This document shows, piece after piece, positions 22,672 through 33,082 of a stretch of DNA of 63,112 bases. The notes under the pieces are model-generated. The model was given only the letters and a program-made list of their open reading frames with translations, was not told the origin of the DNA and ran no database searches. The stretch comes from Salisapilia sapeloensis (Eukaryota; Oomycota; Peronosporomycetes; Peronosporales; Salisapiliaceae). The position numbers and the translations under genes were made by a program. The DNA lies in the NCBI GenBank assembly GCA_023334545.1, contig JAADVB010000094.1:1-63112 (forward strand), read 5' to 3'. Within the stretch, counting starts at the first letter, position 1, and each line of letters starts with the position of its first letter.

Positions 22672-23076
22672 ATGCACGCTATCCAAGTAACTCTCGTCAA
22701 AGCTATGGACTTGCCATCAGCCGACTACAATGGCAAGTCGGATCCGTACGTCGCTTTCAATGTCGGATCATCGACGCAAAAGTCCAGTAAGCAAATGGCA
22801 AATTTGCATCCCGAGTGGACTCCATCGGAAGTCTTTCACTTCATCACGGATGATGCAGAAGAAACTTCGCTCCACGTGAAGATCTACGACTACGACCGTT
22901 TTTCCCAAGACGACCTCATTGCATCCGTTTCGATCCCTCTCGGAGACTATGTCCAGCACCCGATGAAAGAGTCTCAGATCTTCGACTTGGACATTCCGTC
23001 CGATTTCTCGAATCAACAGCGTAAGAGCAAGCTCATGCTGCACATTCAAGTGGAGGAGGACAACGACACGGATTAA
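22672..23076 (+). CDS. Stand-alone C2 domain protein, copy 3
   Basis: A 134-residue protein consisting of one C2 domain: IQVTLVKAMDLPSAD, GKSDPYVAF, LHPEWTPSEVFHF and YDYDRFSQDDLIAS, with Ca2+-loop aspartates kept. It is close to the C2 halves of the two minus-strand neighbours but ends in a short acidic tail and lacks the DysF module. The start at 22672 aligns with the beginning of the paralogues' C2 domains. It probably binds membranes in response to Ca2+. Confidence 0.78.
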   Translation: MHAIQVTLVKAMDLPSADYNGKSDPYVAFNVGSSTQKSSKQMANLHPEWTPSEVFHFITDDAEETSLHVKIYDYDRFSQDDLIASVSIPLGDYVQHPMKESQIFDLDIPSDFSNQQRKSKLMLHIQVEEDNDTD

Positions 23077-23124
23077 AGCAAATACAAGTAGAACCATTTT
23101 GTCTAAAAGCCACTTGCAGGCTCG

Positions 23125-24883
23125 TTATTGCACAGTACAGTAGCTACTACTCTTCTCTTCTTGCCATTCTGGTGGCATCTCAAAGTGCTTTCGTCTTCCA
23201 CGAGCAAACCGTCGGACTCGAACTTCATTGTCTTCATCTACCGTATCCAGCACATCCGGATGCTTCTTAATGTACTTTTGCAACTTTTTCAACTCTCGCT
23301 CCGTCGTCGTCTTCGCCTGTGCATCATACTCCTCTCGACTGATCATGATGCTGTGCTTTCCTGGAGCTCCAGCATAGTACCAATAGTACAGAGCAAAGTA
23401 AATGGCGTAGAACCATCCTCGTAGCATCACAAGTGTCACAAGGAGGAGTGAGGCTTCTGTCGTGGAGGTACTATAAAAGAGAAGGACAAGTCCAGACGCA
23501 GTGAGCAATCGCTCGAGCATCACTTGGAAAGTGGTCAACGGAAGATCCTCCTCATCGTCAGTAGCAGCAAGCGAGGGATGCCCATACGTCGGTACTTCTT
23601 CCAACTCTTCCGCCGTCTCCGGTGTCTTCCCCCACTCGTACCACCAAACGAGGAGCATACCAAAGACACCAAAGAGCATAAAGTAAACCTTGCCTAGATG
23701 CGGAACACCAAACACAGTTTCCTGAGACCAGAAGTACAAGAGGATATTGGAAGTCCATGCCACGAACTGGTAGAAGGCTGGTAAGACGACGACACTGGTG
23801 AAGGGTACGAGGAGCGACAAGAGCGATTGGAAGGGAGCAAGTAAGTCGTAGCCAGGGATGGCTCGAGAGAATGAACGAGTCTGGCGTTGGAAAAAATAGA
23901 GCGCTAAGAAGATGGAAAACGTGACGCCTAATAACGCACCAAGGAAGTAGTGAAACGTTCTGGATCGAGCGAGGCGATTCGCAGATAGGACGAACACAAA
24001 GCCAAGGATCAAGTTCTGTGGGAAGATGATGGACAGGACGGTGTAAAAGGCTGTAGAGATCGAGATCGATGGACGCGACGATGGGAACATCGGTTGAGAC
24101 GGAGCTTCTAGCGTCACACAAGGCGAATGGAAGGGGCTTAAAAGAAGAACGCAACCACCGGATGTGACTGGCGTGCATTCCAATGGACAGCCATTGACAC
24201 AGCTTTCGCAGAACGCTTGGGAGGAGAGGTAGAGGGCGTAGTGGAGCCACGAGACGACTTCCGATGGGAAGTGAGCTGTAAGAGACGGAGTCGAGTCAAG
24301 GCCGTGCTGGATCATTTGACAGATAGATCCGGGAGATCTGGTGTAGTAAAACTGGAGATCCTGCCACTGGGTGCTGTCTACGACGAGCAGGAGGTTACTC
24401 CAGGACCACCAGAGCCAGGATACACTTCCCATGTACTTTTCTGCTTTGGATAATAAGACACCTGTGAGCCTGTAGAGGGATTCTACCTCATGGATGTTGC
24501 TTAAGAAGCGCATATACGGTGGTTGCATCGTGCTACAGATGAAATAAAAGAGTTTATTATGATATGGGCTTGGATTTTATTAGAAAAGAGTACCTGTTGA
24601 GCGTATCGAGACGAAGGTGGAGACTGGCATTGCTGTGGAAGCAAAAGGTGGATTGGTATCCCCACTCTGTGACAGTGGCAGTCGCGGATTCACCTTCATC
24701 AAGCCAAAGTGCTTGCTCTCGCCCTAGATTCGATAAAAGGTACAGTACAGATGTAAGTTTGATAAGCTATCATTGCAATGATGTGGTATACGCAGTAGAG
24801 CAAAGCGTACATTGACTAGAAGTGGTATGAAGCTCTGCATAGGTGCTCACGAGTAGCAATAGAAAGCACCACAGTGTCCTCAT
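23125..24883 (-). CDS. NEMP/TMEM194-like multipass membrane protein with signal peptide
   Basis: Three exons, 24883-24811, 24723-24594 and 24532-23125, give 536 residues in exact phase. Exon 1 encodes a clear signal peptide (MRTLWCFLLLLVSTYA). A luminal region of about 230 residues with a Cys cluster follows, then about five membrane segments (for example LGFVFVLSANRLARSRTFHY and FHYFLGALLGVTFSIFLALY) and a charged C-terminal tail with RKHFEMPPEW. This order matches nuclear-envelope integral membrane proteins (NEMP1/TMEM194): signal peptide, luminal domain, five TM helices, nucleoplasmic tail. The family call rests on architecture and weak motif resemblance, so another multipass family remains possible. 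Confidence 0.6.
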
Positions 24884-25048
24884 CTCGCGATCGATTAAAC
24901 TCTTGGTCGCGGTTCAAAGTGGGATGTCATTTCGATACAATATCCAAGTCAAATGGCATTTTCTATAGAATGCACCACTTGCCAACGCAAAGAAAAAGAA
25001 AAGAGAAACGGATACTCGATAGAATGCGATATTGTGGTAGACACATTG

Positions 25049-25752
25049 CTAGAATACACGATTTCTTCTCTGTTGTTGCTTTTGTTCCATTAGATCCATC
25101 TTGGATCCTCGTGCGATGAACAGCACCATCTCGATGACCATCATACCGATAGCTCCCGTCATGCCCACGACGAGTCGCTAATAAATAGGAACAGCTTTCA
25201 GTCAAGTGTATGAAAATTAGGTGCAAAGTACTTGCTTACCATGGTCTCGTTCGACGTCAAGTGTCGACCGAGCATGTACATGATGACGAACGCCGTGAAG
25301 ATCGCCATGATCATATTCGCTGCAATCGAAAGGTGCTGTCGAACGGAAGAGACCACTCGTCGCAGTTCCTGCGCATCCGACTCGGCACGTACATTCTTCA
25401 CCATCCGCCCATACTCCTTTTCTTCCTGTCTCCTCCGCAATTCCTTCCGTCTACTCTCCATCCCACTCATTTCTCTCGGCTGATTGGTTACACTTAAAGC
25501 CTGGACTCTCGCCTTCACATCTCCCTTCCTTAAAAACGTCGCTAAAGACGGTGTCGAAGCATCCACTTTCCTACGCTCCTGAAGCTTTTCCACCGCCAGT
25601 TTAAACTCTTCAGGTTTCAATCCCTGATTCCTTTCTCCATCTCCATCCTTATCATTGTTCTCCAAGTCTCCTAGATAGCGTCGTAGCGCTCGAATCCCAT
25701 CGCCTCCGACCGTGACGTCCATCTTATCAGATCGACTCGTATCTCTTACCAT
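25049..25752 (-). CDS. Vma12/TMEM199-like V-ATPase assembly factor
   Basis: Two exons, 25752-25240 and 25177-25049, give 213 residues. After a hydrophilic N-terminal half there is a charged helix (ELRRVVSSVRQHLSIAANMI), then two closely spaced membrane segments, IMAIFTAFVIMYMLG and LVVGMTGAIGMMVIEMVLFI, ending in ARGSK. This hairpin preceded by a QEL/R-rich helix is the pattern of Vma12/TMEM199, ER proteins that help assemble the V-ATPase membrane sector. The intron (62 bases) falls between the two membrane segments. The open frame extends upstream without an ATG, so 25752 is the start. It is divergent from beta-COP. Confidence 0.68.
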
Positions 25753-25844
25753 TGGATATAATTTTAATATATTATCCAATGAGGAAACGCCACTAGGCCA
25801 CAAGCAGTGCCAAGAGGGAAAAAGCGAGAGATCCTGGACGAGAG
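25753..25844. promoter_or_regulatory. Shared divergent promoter, Vma12-like/beta-COP
   Basis: Ninety-two bases separate the two start codons of these divergent secretory-pathway genes. An AT-rich block (25756-25780) lies in it. Co-regulation is inferred. Confidence 0.45.
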
Positions 25845-28800
25845 ATGGCGTCCGGGGGCATGAGCAATGAGCGGTACTGCACCGTGCTACTACAATCTGG
25901 TGCGTCGGGGGAAAAGTCTGCTCCACCACCGACGCAGGATGAGATTCTCAAGGGGCTCGAGTCGCCCAAAGTCGAGCTCAAGATCGCTGCCGTGAAGAGT
26001 GCGATTTTAGGACTATTACAAGGGGAAAAGCTTCCGAAAGTGCTCATGCACATCATCCGATTCTGTTCGACGCATAATGATCATACGTTGAAAAAATTGC
26101 TCATGGTCTTTTGGGAAGTCGCACCCAAGTACGAAGCACCAGGCAAGTTGTTACCAGAAATGATCCTCGTCTGCAACGCCTTGCTCAACGACCTGAACCA
26201 TCCGAACGAGTACATTCGAGGCAGTATGCTACGCTTCCTGTGCAAAGTCAAAGAACGAGAGGTACGTTATCCGTCGTAATCACTCGTAGAAGTATGCATA
26301 TCGTTCAAGACGCTAGCACGTGCATGCAGATCTTGTATCTGCACACAGTACTCTACCATCATGCACAGTCTTGTCTGTATATATAGAAAGCTCCATATCT
26401 CCATATCTCCATTCGTACCTGCATAAGCTTCATACTAACGACATGACAGCTCTTAGAACCTCTCAAGGACGCTGTAAAAGCCAATTTAGAACACCGACAT
26501 GCATATGTGCGTAAGAACGCCGTCCTGGCTGTCTACACCATGTACAAAGGCTTTGGCGACCAGCTCCTCCCGGACGCACCGGAGCTCATCTCGGCCGTGG
26601 TGCAGACCGAGACAGACGCTAGCGCTCGTCGCAACGCCTTCCTCATGCTCTTTGACTGTGCACAGGAAGCAGCCGTGACATTCCTCATGAGCAGTATGGA
26701 CCAAGTCCAGCGCTTTGGCGACGGCTTCTCGCTCGTCATTCTAGAGCTCACGAGAAAAGTGTGTCGGCAAGATCCGTCGCAGAAAGCTCGTTTCGTTCGT
26801 TGTATCTTCCAACTCTTAAACTCTTCGTCTCCTGCCGTCAGCTACGAAGCTTCCTGGACGCTCGTGACGTTATCTTCTGCGCCGACGGCCGTGCGAGCAG
26901 CAGCCAAGACGTACTGCGGGCTCTTGAACAGCCAGTCGGACAACAATATCAAACTCATTGTCCTCGAGCGTCTGCAGGATCTCCAGCGCCATCACTCCAA
27001 GGTGCTGCAGGAGGTGCTGCTGGATATGATGCGCGCACTATCGTCTCCTTCCTTGGATGTCTGTCGAAAGGTGCTGGACATTGCGCTCGACTTGGTGTCT
27101 GCACGTAATATCGACGACGTCGTGGGTCTGTTGAAACGCGAAGTGGTTAAGACACAGGACAAGACGCAGGAAAAAGGCAGCGAGTATCGACACCTGCTCA
27201 TCACGTCCATCCACTCTTGTGCCTCTAAATTCCCTGAAATCGCTCCTTCCGTCGTGCCAGTGCTGATGGAATTCCTCAGCTCCGACGGCGCTCTAGAAGT
27301 GATTCTTTTTGTACGTACCATGTGTGAGACGTACCCGGACTTGCGTTCGAGTATCTTGCAAAAACTTTTAGTTGCTTTCCCGGACATTACGCTCGCCAAA
27401 GTCTTTCGTGTCGCTCTTTGGATACTCGGAGAGTACGCGTCCGAGTCATTTGTCGAAGACAACACGTCTGTCCATGATGCTCTCCAGACGATTCTAGAAG
27501 CCATCGGATCGTTGCCGCTAAAGGATAAGACGGAACCTGTCAAGGCTCGGTCAGGTAGCACCGACAGCAACCCACAGCCTGTCACCAAGAGCGTCGTCTT
27601 GGCGGATGGAACGTACGCGACCGAGACGTCGTACTCGACGCCTGTCGTGAACACATCAGACGACAACGACTCCGATCTCCGGAAACTTATTCTAGCTGGC
27701 GATTGGTTCCTCGCCGCTAGCGTCTCGGCGACCATGGCCAAGCTCTGTCTTCGAGCGAGTGACCACCACGGTCCATCCGACGCGAGTGTCAAGCCTCTCA
27801 TCTCGGATAGCGCTAGATACATGTGTGCCTTTGCCAACGCCTGTCCGGATGCCGACTCCAAGGCACGCATCCTCCTCTGCATTCGAGCTCTCTTGGATCC
27901 ATCCGCTCGACAGGTTCTCCAGCCGATCATCTCGAAACAATGTCGAGAGTCGTACCAGAGTCTTTTGGCGACGCAGCAGGAAGAAGAGAAGCAGCGAGCA
28001 CAGAGTTCCAGTGACGTACCACTGGCGCAACCGGATGACTTGATCTCGTTCCGTCAGTTGCGTGGACAAAAGGCGTTGGGTGCGACGGACATTGATATTG
28101 ACGACGGCGCAGACCTTGGACGAGCTGTCGGGCAGGAGGAAGAGAATGAGTTTGCTGGACAGCTCGGACATATCCATCAGCTCACGGGACTTGCCGATCC
28201 GGTCTACGCTGAAGCTGTCGTGGGTGTGCACGACTATGACTTGGTGCTAGACGTTCTTATCATCAACCGACTGCCGCAGACGCTAAATAACGTCACGTTG
28301 GACTTATCGACACTAGGTGACTTGAAACTAGTTGAACGACCGGCTCCTCTGACGATCGGTCCGTTGGATGAAAAGACGCTGCGAGCGAGTGTCAAAGTGA
28401 GTTCGACCGAGACGGGACATGTCTTTGGTACGCTCGTGTACGACTCTGCTTCTGGTGCCGAGAAGACGTATGTGAACTTGAATGACTTGCATCTGGATAT
28501 CATGGACTACATTCGGCCAGCGACGTGCTCCGACGCGAGCTTCAGGTCCATGTGGGCCGAGTTCGAGTGGGAGAACAAGGTCGCTGTGTCGACCGAGATT
28601 GAAGACGTGTACGAGTTCCTGGAACACATTGTCGAACGGACGCATATGAAGTGTCTAACCCCTCGCGTTGCGCTTGGAGATGATAGTCTTTTCCTCGCTG
28701 CGAATCTCTACGCCAAGAGTGTGTTTGGGGAGGATGCATTGGTGAATTTGAGTGTCGAGAAGCAAGAGAATGGAAAGGTTGGAGGCTACATTCGCATTCG

Positions 28801-28888
28801 GAGCAAGACGCAGGGCATTGCATTGAGTCTTGGCGATCGTATTACATCCGTCCAACGTCAGAAGGAAGATCCGAACAAGAAGAAGTGA
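25845..28888 (+). CDS. COPB1: Coatomer subunit beta (beta-COP, COPB1)
   Basis: Two exons, 25845-26261 and 26450-28888, give 951 residues, almost exactly the usual 953. Beta-COP is an adaptin-like subunit of the COPI coat for Golgi-to-ER vesicles. Conserved landmarks are the N-terminal trunk (KVELKIAAVKSAILGLLQGE, HPNEYIRGSMLRFLCKVKE, EHRHAYVRKNAVLAVYTMY), a linker with FRQLRG, and the C-terminal appendage (DPVYAEAVVGVHDYDLVLDV, YVNLNDLHLDIMDYI, MRCLTP-like MKCLTP). The intron is 188 bases, much longer than the others in the window, and contains a short CCATATCT direct repeat. Confidence 0.95.
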
Positions 28889-28929
28889 GGGAGATTGCTT
28901 TCAATACAACAAACGTTCGAACAAAATTT

Positions 28930-31900
28930 TTATGTTTCTTGCGAGATGATCGAGATGACAAAGTTGTCCAGGATGTTCGGATCTGGAGATAGACGGACAC
29001 CCCACTCGGGACCGACAATGTCCATGACATCACTGCTGCCGTCGACATACGGATACAATGCATCCTCCGTGTCGGTTGAGACGTCGACTACTAGCTCTGC
29101 TTCCAACGCATTTGGCTGTCGATTGATCTGATCGATAACTGCGTCTCCGTCGACTAGAGACAGCATAGCTGCAACGAGCTCGTCTCGATGCCTGTCGTCT
29201 CCATTCGGCCCTCCGTCTCCCATCACGAGGACGCGATGCTGTGAATCTAGATTTACATTTACCACAAGCACACCGACAGCGCCTGCTTCGTATGCTCTTC
29301 GAGCCTTTTCTTCAAACAAACAGTCGCCTCGATTCACTACCACGAGCTTCCCTTGGACTTGCTCTGGCTCCGGTCCAGTACACAGGTCTCGTGGCTCACC
29401 TACGACAATCCCGACACGACCGGAGGAAAAGGTTGACGACATGTTCGTCCGACCAAAGGAAGCCGCCGCACAGGACACATCTATGAGATTCTCTCGCTCT
29501 CCTTCCTTACCCCCACTCGCTCTAGACACTACAAGTCTACACCTCTGGCTTATAATACGCTCTTCCGTCGTATCAGGTAGATGGAAGACAGCAAAGGATG
29601 CTGTTCCTTCCTTTTCAGGACGCCAGCCTACGAGGACGTGGTTTAGATCCCATAGACCAGAGATCTCGAGCCAATCCTCTCTATTCTCCCTCGTCACTCG
29701 CATCACACCATCCATTCGATCCAGAAGGAAGATACCCAAGTGGTCGACCTGACTGTCGATACGCTGAATAGTGTCCACCACTTCTTCATTCAGCATCTTT
29801 TCCAAATCAAAGTTCATATCTCGCAGCCAGGAAGGTATTTCATGTCCATTCCAGTCGATATTCATAGTCTCTGTCGAATGGTCTTTGGATTTAGACACTG
29901 GTAATGGAGACGTCGGTCGTCGACACTTTTCTGTCTCGCGTTCAACTGTGCCAACGTACTTGATGTCGTAGCTCAGACGGTCTTGCAAAGACGGTTTGGG
30001 ACACTGAAGGTGGTTCAGTTCATCCCAATCGATAGTCCTATTCATATCTTTAAATGCGTTGGGAAGAGTAGAAGCATCGAGCATTGGCTTGACAAGGTTA
30101 TAAGACAACGGTGGGAACACATGTGCTTCAGTCGTGAAGCTATAGCCACGATGACGGACAAAGTTGTCCTGATCAAAGAGAAGGTATAGATACTTTGTCG
30201 TCTCGGACAAGAAGAACGACGGCATGACGTCTGCTTGCGACTTGGTTGTCACGTCCGATAGCTCTGCATACCCGCAATTGGTCTTGCAGTGCTTTTGCAA
30301 TGAATGAACAGCATGGGCACCGGCACGTAACCACGTGTTGTCGCCAGTAGCTTGATGTAGATAAAAGACCGACTCCAAAAGTTCCGGTCGAAGCTGGTAG
30401 TGAGCTCCTGACCCTTTCTTTGGTCGCCATGACAGAACGAGGAACTGCTCTGGGATAAAGCCATAGTCTCGCCAGACTCGAAGGTAAGCGTTTACGGATC
30501 GAGTCGCTTGAGGGAGATCCCCAAGCATCACTTGCATCTCCGGCCAGAAGCAAGTCAGTCCTTCCATCACGACTTCTCCATTCGATGGGTGGCATCCACT
30601 CCACATCGACACGTCAGTATACCAATCGCCATGAAGGTTATACGTCTCCACTGCCTCTGCTGTATCCAAGTACATTTGCAAGCTTTCCATATCCCCATAT
30701 AACGTATACATCTTCAACAAATATTCGTAAAAGCTATCAGAGTTAGATCCAGGACCAGACAAGGACTCTGTCCAGTCGCCTGAATGCGCATGAATGTGCT
30801 TTCCTAAGAGTCCGAGACGAGATCGACGTTGGTATAACGCTCGAACAGCGCCTCGACTCGCTTGGGCGTACTTTGGATCTTGCGTCAGAACGCTGAGCAT
30901 GGTGAATTCAAGAGACAAGGAGCCAGCGCCAGCCGTCGATGCAATAGGTGTCTCTCCGTTGGGTACACCATGTCGGAGGTTAACGGTTCCGAACGGGATG
31001 CCAGTGTCGGTATTAAAGGCAGGAAGGAGTCGATCACCCAAATCGATGGCAAGGTGCAAAAGAGCGTCGTCATAGTCCGGAAAGAGAGCTAGTTCTGGGT
31101 CTTTGGCAAGTAAGTGGGCGGACAAGAGGCCTCCGAGTACTCGAATGGTCGTCTCGAAAAGAGATACTTCCGTGTCCAAGTCGAAGGTCGCACTGCTGAT
31201 GACGATGTTTGACGCACGTTGGAACTCAGCCGCGTCTCCCAGCACCGCAAGAGTGTCCAAGGCATCGATGAGTGTCAATAAAGGGATACGACCGAGTTCG
31301 AACGTATCCCCTTCGCATGACAGGGGCTTTAACGCTGCCATTGGGTATGCATAGGCCAAGTAGCCTTCATACGCATGATAGAACATGTCTTTGACAGTCT
31401 GCTTTAGCACGTGTCTCTCCTCTGTCGAGACGACTGAGGGTGCTGCTAGCACGAGAGCATCTCGCTGCACGAGTCCACATGCGACTGGGCTGCAGACTGT
31501 CATGACATACTCACAAGTAGATGGTTCATCCACACCTTCGACATACGTCTCATTCGTTCGAAATATACAGCATTTAAAACGCAAACGCACGGACCTCGCT
31601 TTTTCTTTTGTACTATACTCTACCGGAAATTCCTCCGAGGACACGTCAGAGCATGTATCGCCATCCATGTAGTGCTGAATGGCGTAATACCCACGGACGT
31701 CTGGATCGTTCAGCTTGGCATAATCTTCCGTTGGCTCGACTATTAGTTTAGTATTTTGCTTTCTCGTCGTCGTCCCCAATAATACTTCACTCGCTGCCTC
31801 TTCGGGGTACAGCGGATTATAAGGATGATACTGTCGTACATGACTGTCGATGCACCATTCATAGTGCCACCAAGTCTGCGGAACGTGATGCTGAATGCAT

Positions 31901-32178
31901 CTAGCTCCACGAAGGTTCCGCTTTAGCTGGTTGCGAAAGCGTCGATGGCTTCCACCAGAGATTTCCAGCAGGCCGTTAAAATGATGCGAGGATTGGGTTT
32001 TGCTGGATGTAAACGACTTTCCAACGACTATATCGGTCCGGTAGCATGCGACAAATACAAGCAACCATACTAGAAATAGTGTGTTTCGACGTATGCTGGA
32101 TAAAGAGCTTGTGATCTGATGATACGAGGAGCTCATTGGAATTTGTGGTTTGTGTCCAAGCATCGTTGCTCTGCTCAT
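28930..32178 (-). CDS. ERAD fusion protein: OS-9-type MRH lectin domain, EDEM (GH47) mannosidase-like domain and PA domain
   Basis: An intronless 1082-residue protein. Residues 33-47 are a hydrophobic signal/anchor. Residues about 94-235 form an MRH (OS-9/PRKCSH) lectin domain: QTWWHYEWCIDSHVRQYH (101-118) with the tandem Trp and the Gln of the mannose site, an RSVRLRFKC strand (195-203) and VDEPSTCEY (216-224) with the Glu and Tyr. Residues about 262-690 are a GH47/EDEM domain beginning MFYHAYEGYLAYAYP, with E342, D481 and E599 at the expected acidic positions and the Ca2+-binding TTEAH at 682-686. A protease-associated domain lies at about 900-1010 (VVVNRGDCLFEEKARRAYEAGA), as in EDEM3. The role is recognition and mannose trimming of misfolded glycoproteins in the ER. 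No KDEL-type tail is present, so retention may be by the anchor. Confidence 0.92.
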   Translation of the reverse strand: MSRATMLGHKPQIPMSSSYHQITSSLSSIRRNTLFLVWLLVFVACYRTDIVVGKSFTSSKTQSSHHFNGLLEISGGSHRRFRNQLKRNLRGARCIQHHVPQTWWHYEWCIDSHVRQYHPYNPLYPEEAASEVLLGTTTRKQNTKLIVEPTEDYAKLNDPDVRGYYAIQHYMDGDTCSDVSSEEFPVEYSTKEKARSVRLRFKCCIFRTNETYVEGVDEPSTCEYVMTVCSPVACGLVQRDALVLAAPSVVSTEERHVLKQTVKDMFYHAYEGYLAYAYPMAALKPLSCEGDTFELGRIPLLTLIDALDTLAVLGDAAEFQRASNIVISSATFDLDTEVSLFETTIRVLGGLLSAHLLAKDPELALFPDYDDALLHLAIDLGDRLLPAFNTDTGIPFGTVNLRHGVPNGETPIASTAGAGSLSLEFTMLSVLTQDPKYAQASRGAVRALYQRRSRLGLLGKHIHAHSGDWTESLSGPGSNSDSFYEYLLKMYTLYGDMESLQMYLDTAEAVETYNLHGDWYTDVSMWSGCHPSNGEVVMEGLTCFWPEMQVMLGDLPQATRSVNAYLRVWRDYGFIPEQFLVLSWRPKKGSGAHYQLRPELLESVFYLHQATGDNTWLRAGAHAVHSLQKHCKTNCGYAELSDVTTKSQADVMPSFFLSETTKYLYLLFDQDNFVRHRGYSFTTEAHVFPPLSYNLVKPMLDASTLPNAFKDMNRTIDWDELNHLQCPKPSLQDRLSYDIKYVGTVERETEKCRRPTSPLPVSKSKDHSTETMNIDWNGHEIPSWLRDMNFDLEKMLNEEVVDTIQRIDSQVDHLGIFLLDRMDGVMRVTRENREDWLEISGLWDLNHVLVGWRPEKEGTASFAVFHLPDTTEERIISQRCRLVVSRASGGKEGERENLIDVSCAAASFGRTNMSSTFSSGRVGIVVGEPRDLCTGPEPEQVQGKLVVVNRGDCLFEEKARRAYEAGAVGVLVVNVNLDSQHRVLVMGDGGPNGDDRHRDELVAAMLSLVDGDAVIDQINRQPNALEAELVVDVSTDTEDALYPYVDGSSDVMDIVGPEWGVRLSPDPNILDNFVISIISQET

Positions 32179-32519
32179 ACTAAAACCAAGTGTAGCAAAG
32201 GATACATATGTCTAGCGACTGCCTACCGAGATGACCGATCTAGCTGTACCAATGGCAGAGATAAAATATATAGCAAGTATACTTGATGGTATAGCTGTGT
32301 CAATGCGTCCTCAGTACCAAATCAGAGATCTATAAATAAATTACCATGTAAAACTAGTAGGAACACCTACCTTACAAAAGACAAGTGAGACTGAATAAGA
32401 TTGAATACAGTTGAAGATATAATTAGGTCCTTGTGTCTGATCCTTGGACGTCCACTTGCTTCCTCATTCTGCCTTTCACACCAAAAGCAACAAGAAGAAA
32501 CACTCCAAGCACTAGAAAG
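32179..32519. other. Divergent intergenic region, MRH-EDEM/histone H1-like
   Basis: No further gene is seen. An AT-rich stretch around 32330-32430 probably carries the linker-histone promoter. Confidence 0.4.
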
Positions 32520-32978
32520 ATGACTGAAACTTTGTCTGCGAAGAAACCAAGTACAGGACGTAGCTACTGGGATCTCATCAAGGATGCTCTTCAGACACTA
32601 CAAGGAAGCGAATGCTCGTCTCGCCAAGCCATTGACAAGCATGTTGCTGCTGTAAAGGGTGAAGGGTACTCGAAAGCAAGGCTGAACATGGCTCTTAAGC
32701 GTGGAGTGGAAACTGGCAAGGTGGTTACAGTTAAAGGCTCGTTCAAGCTTTCACCTTTGGAAACCGCATCCAAGACCAAGGCGAAAGGAAGAGCGAAGAG
32801 CAACTCAATGGACAGTGATGCTCCCGGTAAGAAGCGCGTGATGGCCAAAAAAGGCAAGGATGCCACACCTGCTGGACGCAAGACGACTGCTACCGAGAAG
32901 AAGTCGACGAGCAAGAAAGCCACTGATGCTGCTCCAAGCACGGTTAGGAAGGGAAAAACTAGGAAAATGTCGGCGTAG
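32520..32978 (+). CDS. Linker histone H1/H5-like protein
   Basis: A 152-residue single-exon protein. Residues about 15-80 are a winged-helix linker-histone globular domain (SYWDLIKDALQTLQ, SSRQAIDKHVAAV, LNMALKRGVETGKVVTVKGSFKLS). The rest is a Lys/Ala/Ser/Thr-rich tail (KKGKDATPAGRKTTATEKKS) that would bind linker DNA and compact chromatin. The start at 32520 begins the recognisable protein; an open frame 29 codons longer starts upstream but is not H1-like. The protein is short for H1, as is common in protists. Confidence 0.88.
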   Translation: MTETLSAKKPSTGRSYWDLIKDALQTLQGSECSSRQAIDKHVAAVKGEGYSKARLNMALKRGVETGKVVTVKGSFKLSPLETASKTKAKGRAKSNSMDSDAPGKKRVMAKKGKDATPAGRKTTATEKKSTSKKATDAAPSTVRKGKTRKMSA

Positions 32979-33082
32979 ATCGCTTTGCATTTGAATTCCA
33001 TGACTAGAATGCCACTTGACAATGAATACAAGTTAGCATAATGACTGAATGAACTCATGTAGCTGTTATTGTGTACGAAAGA

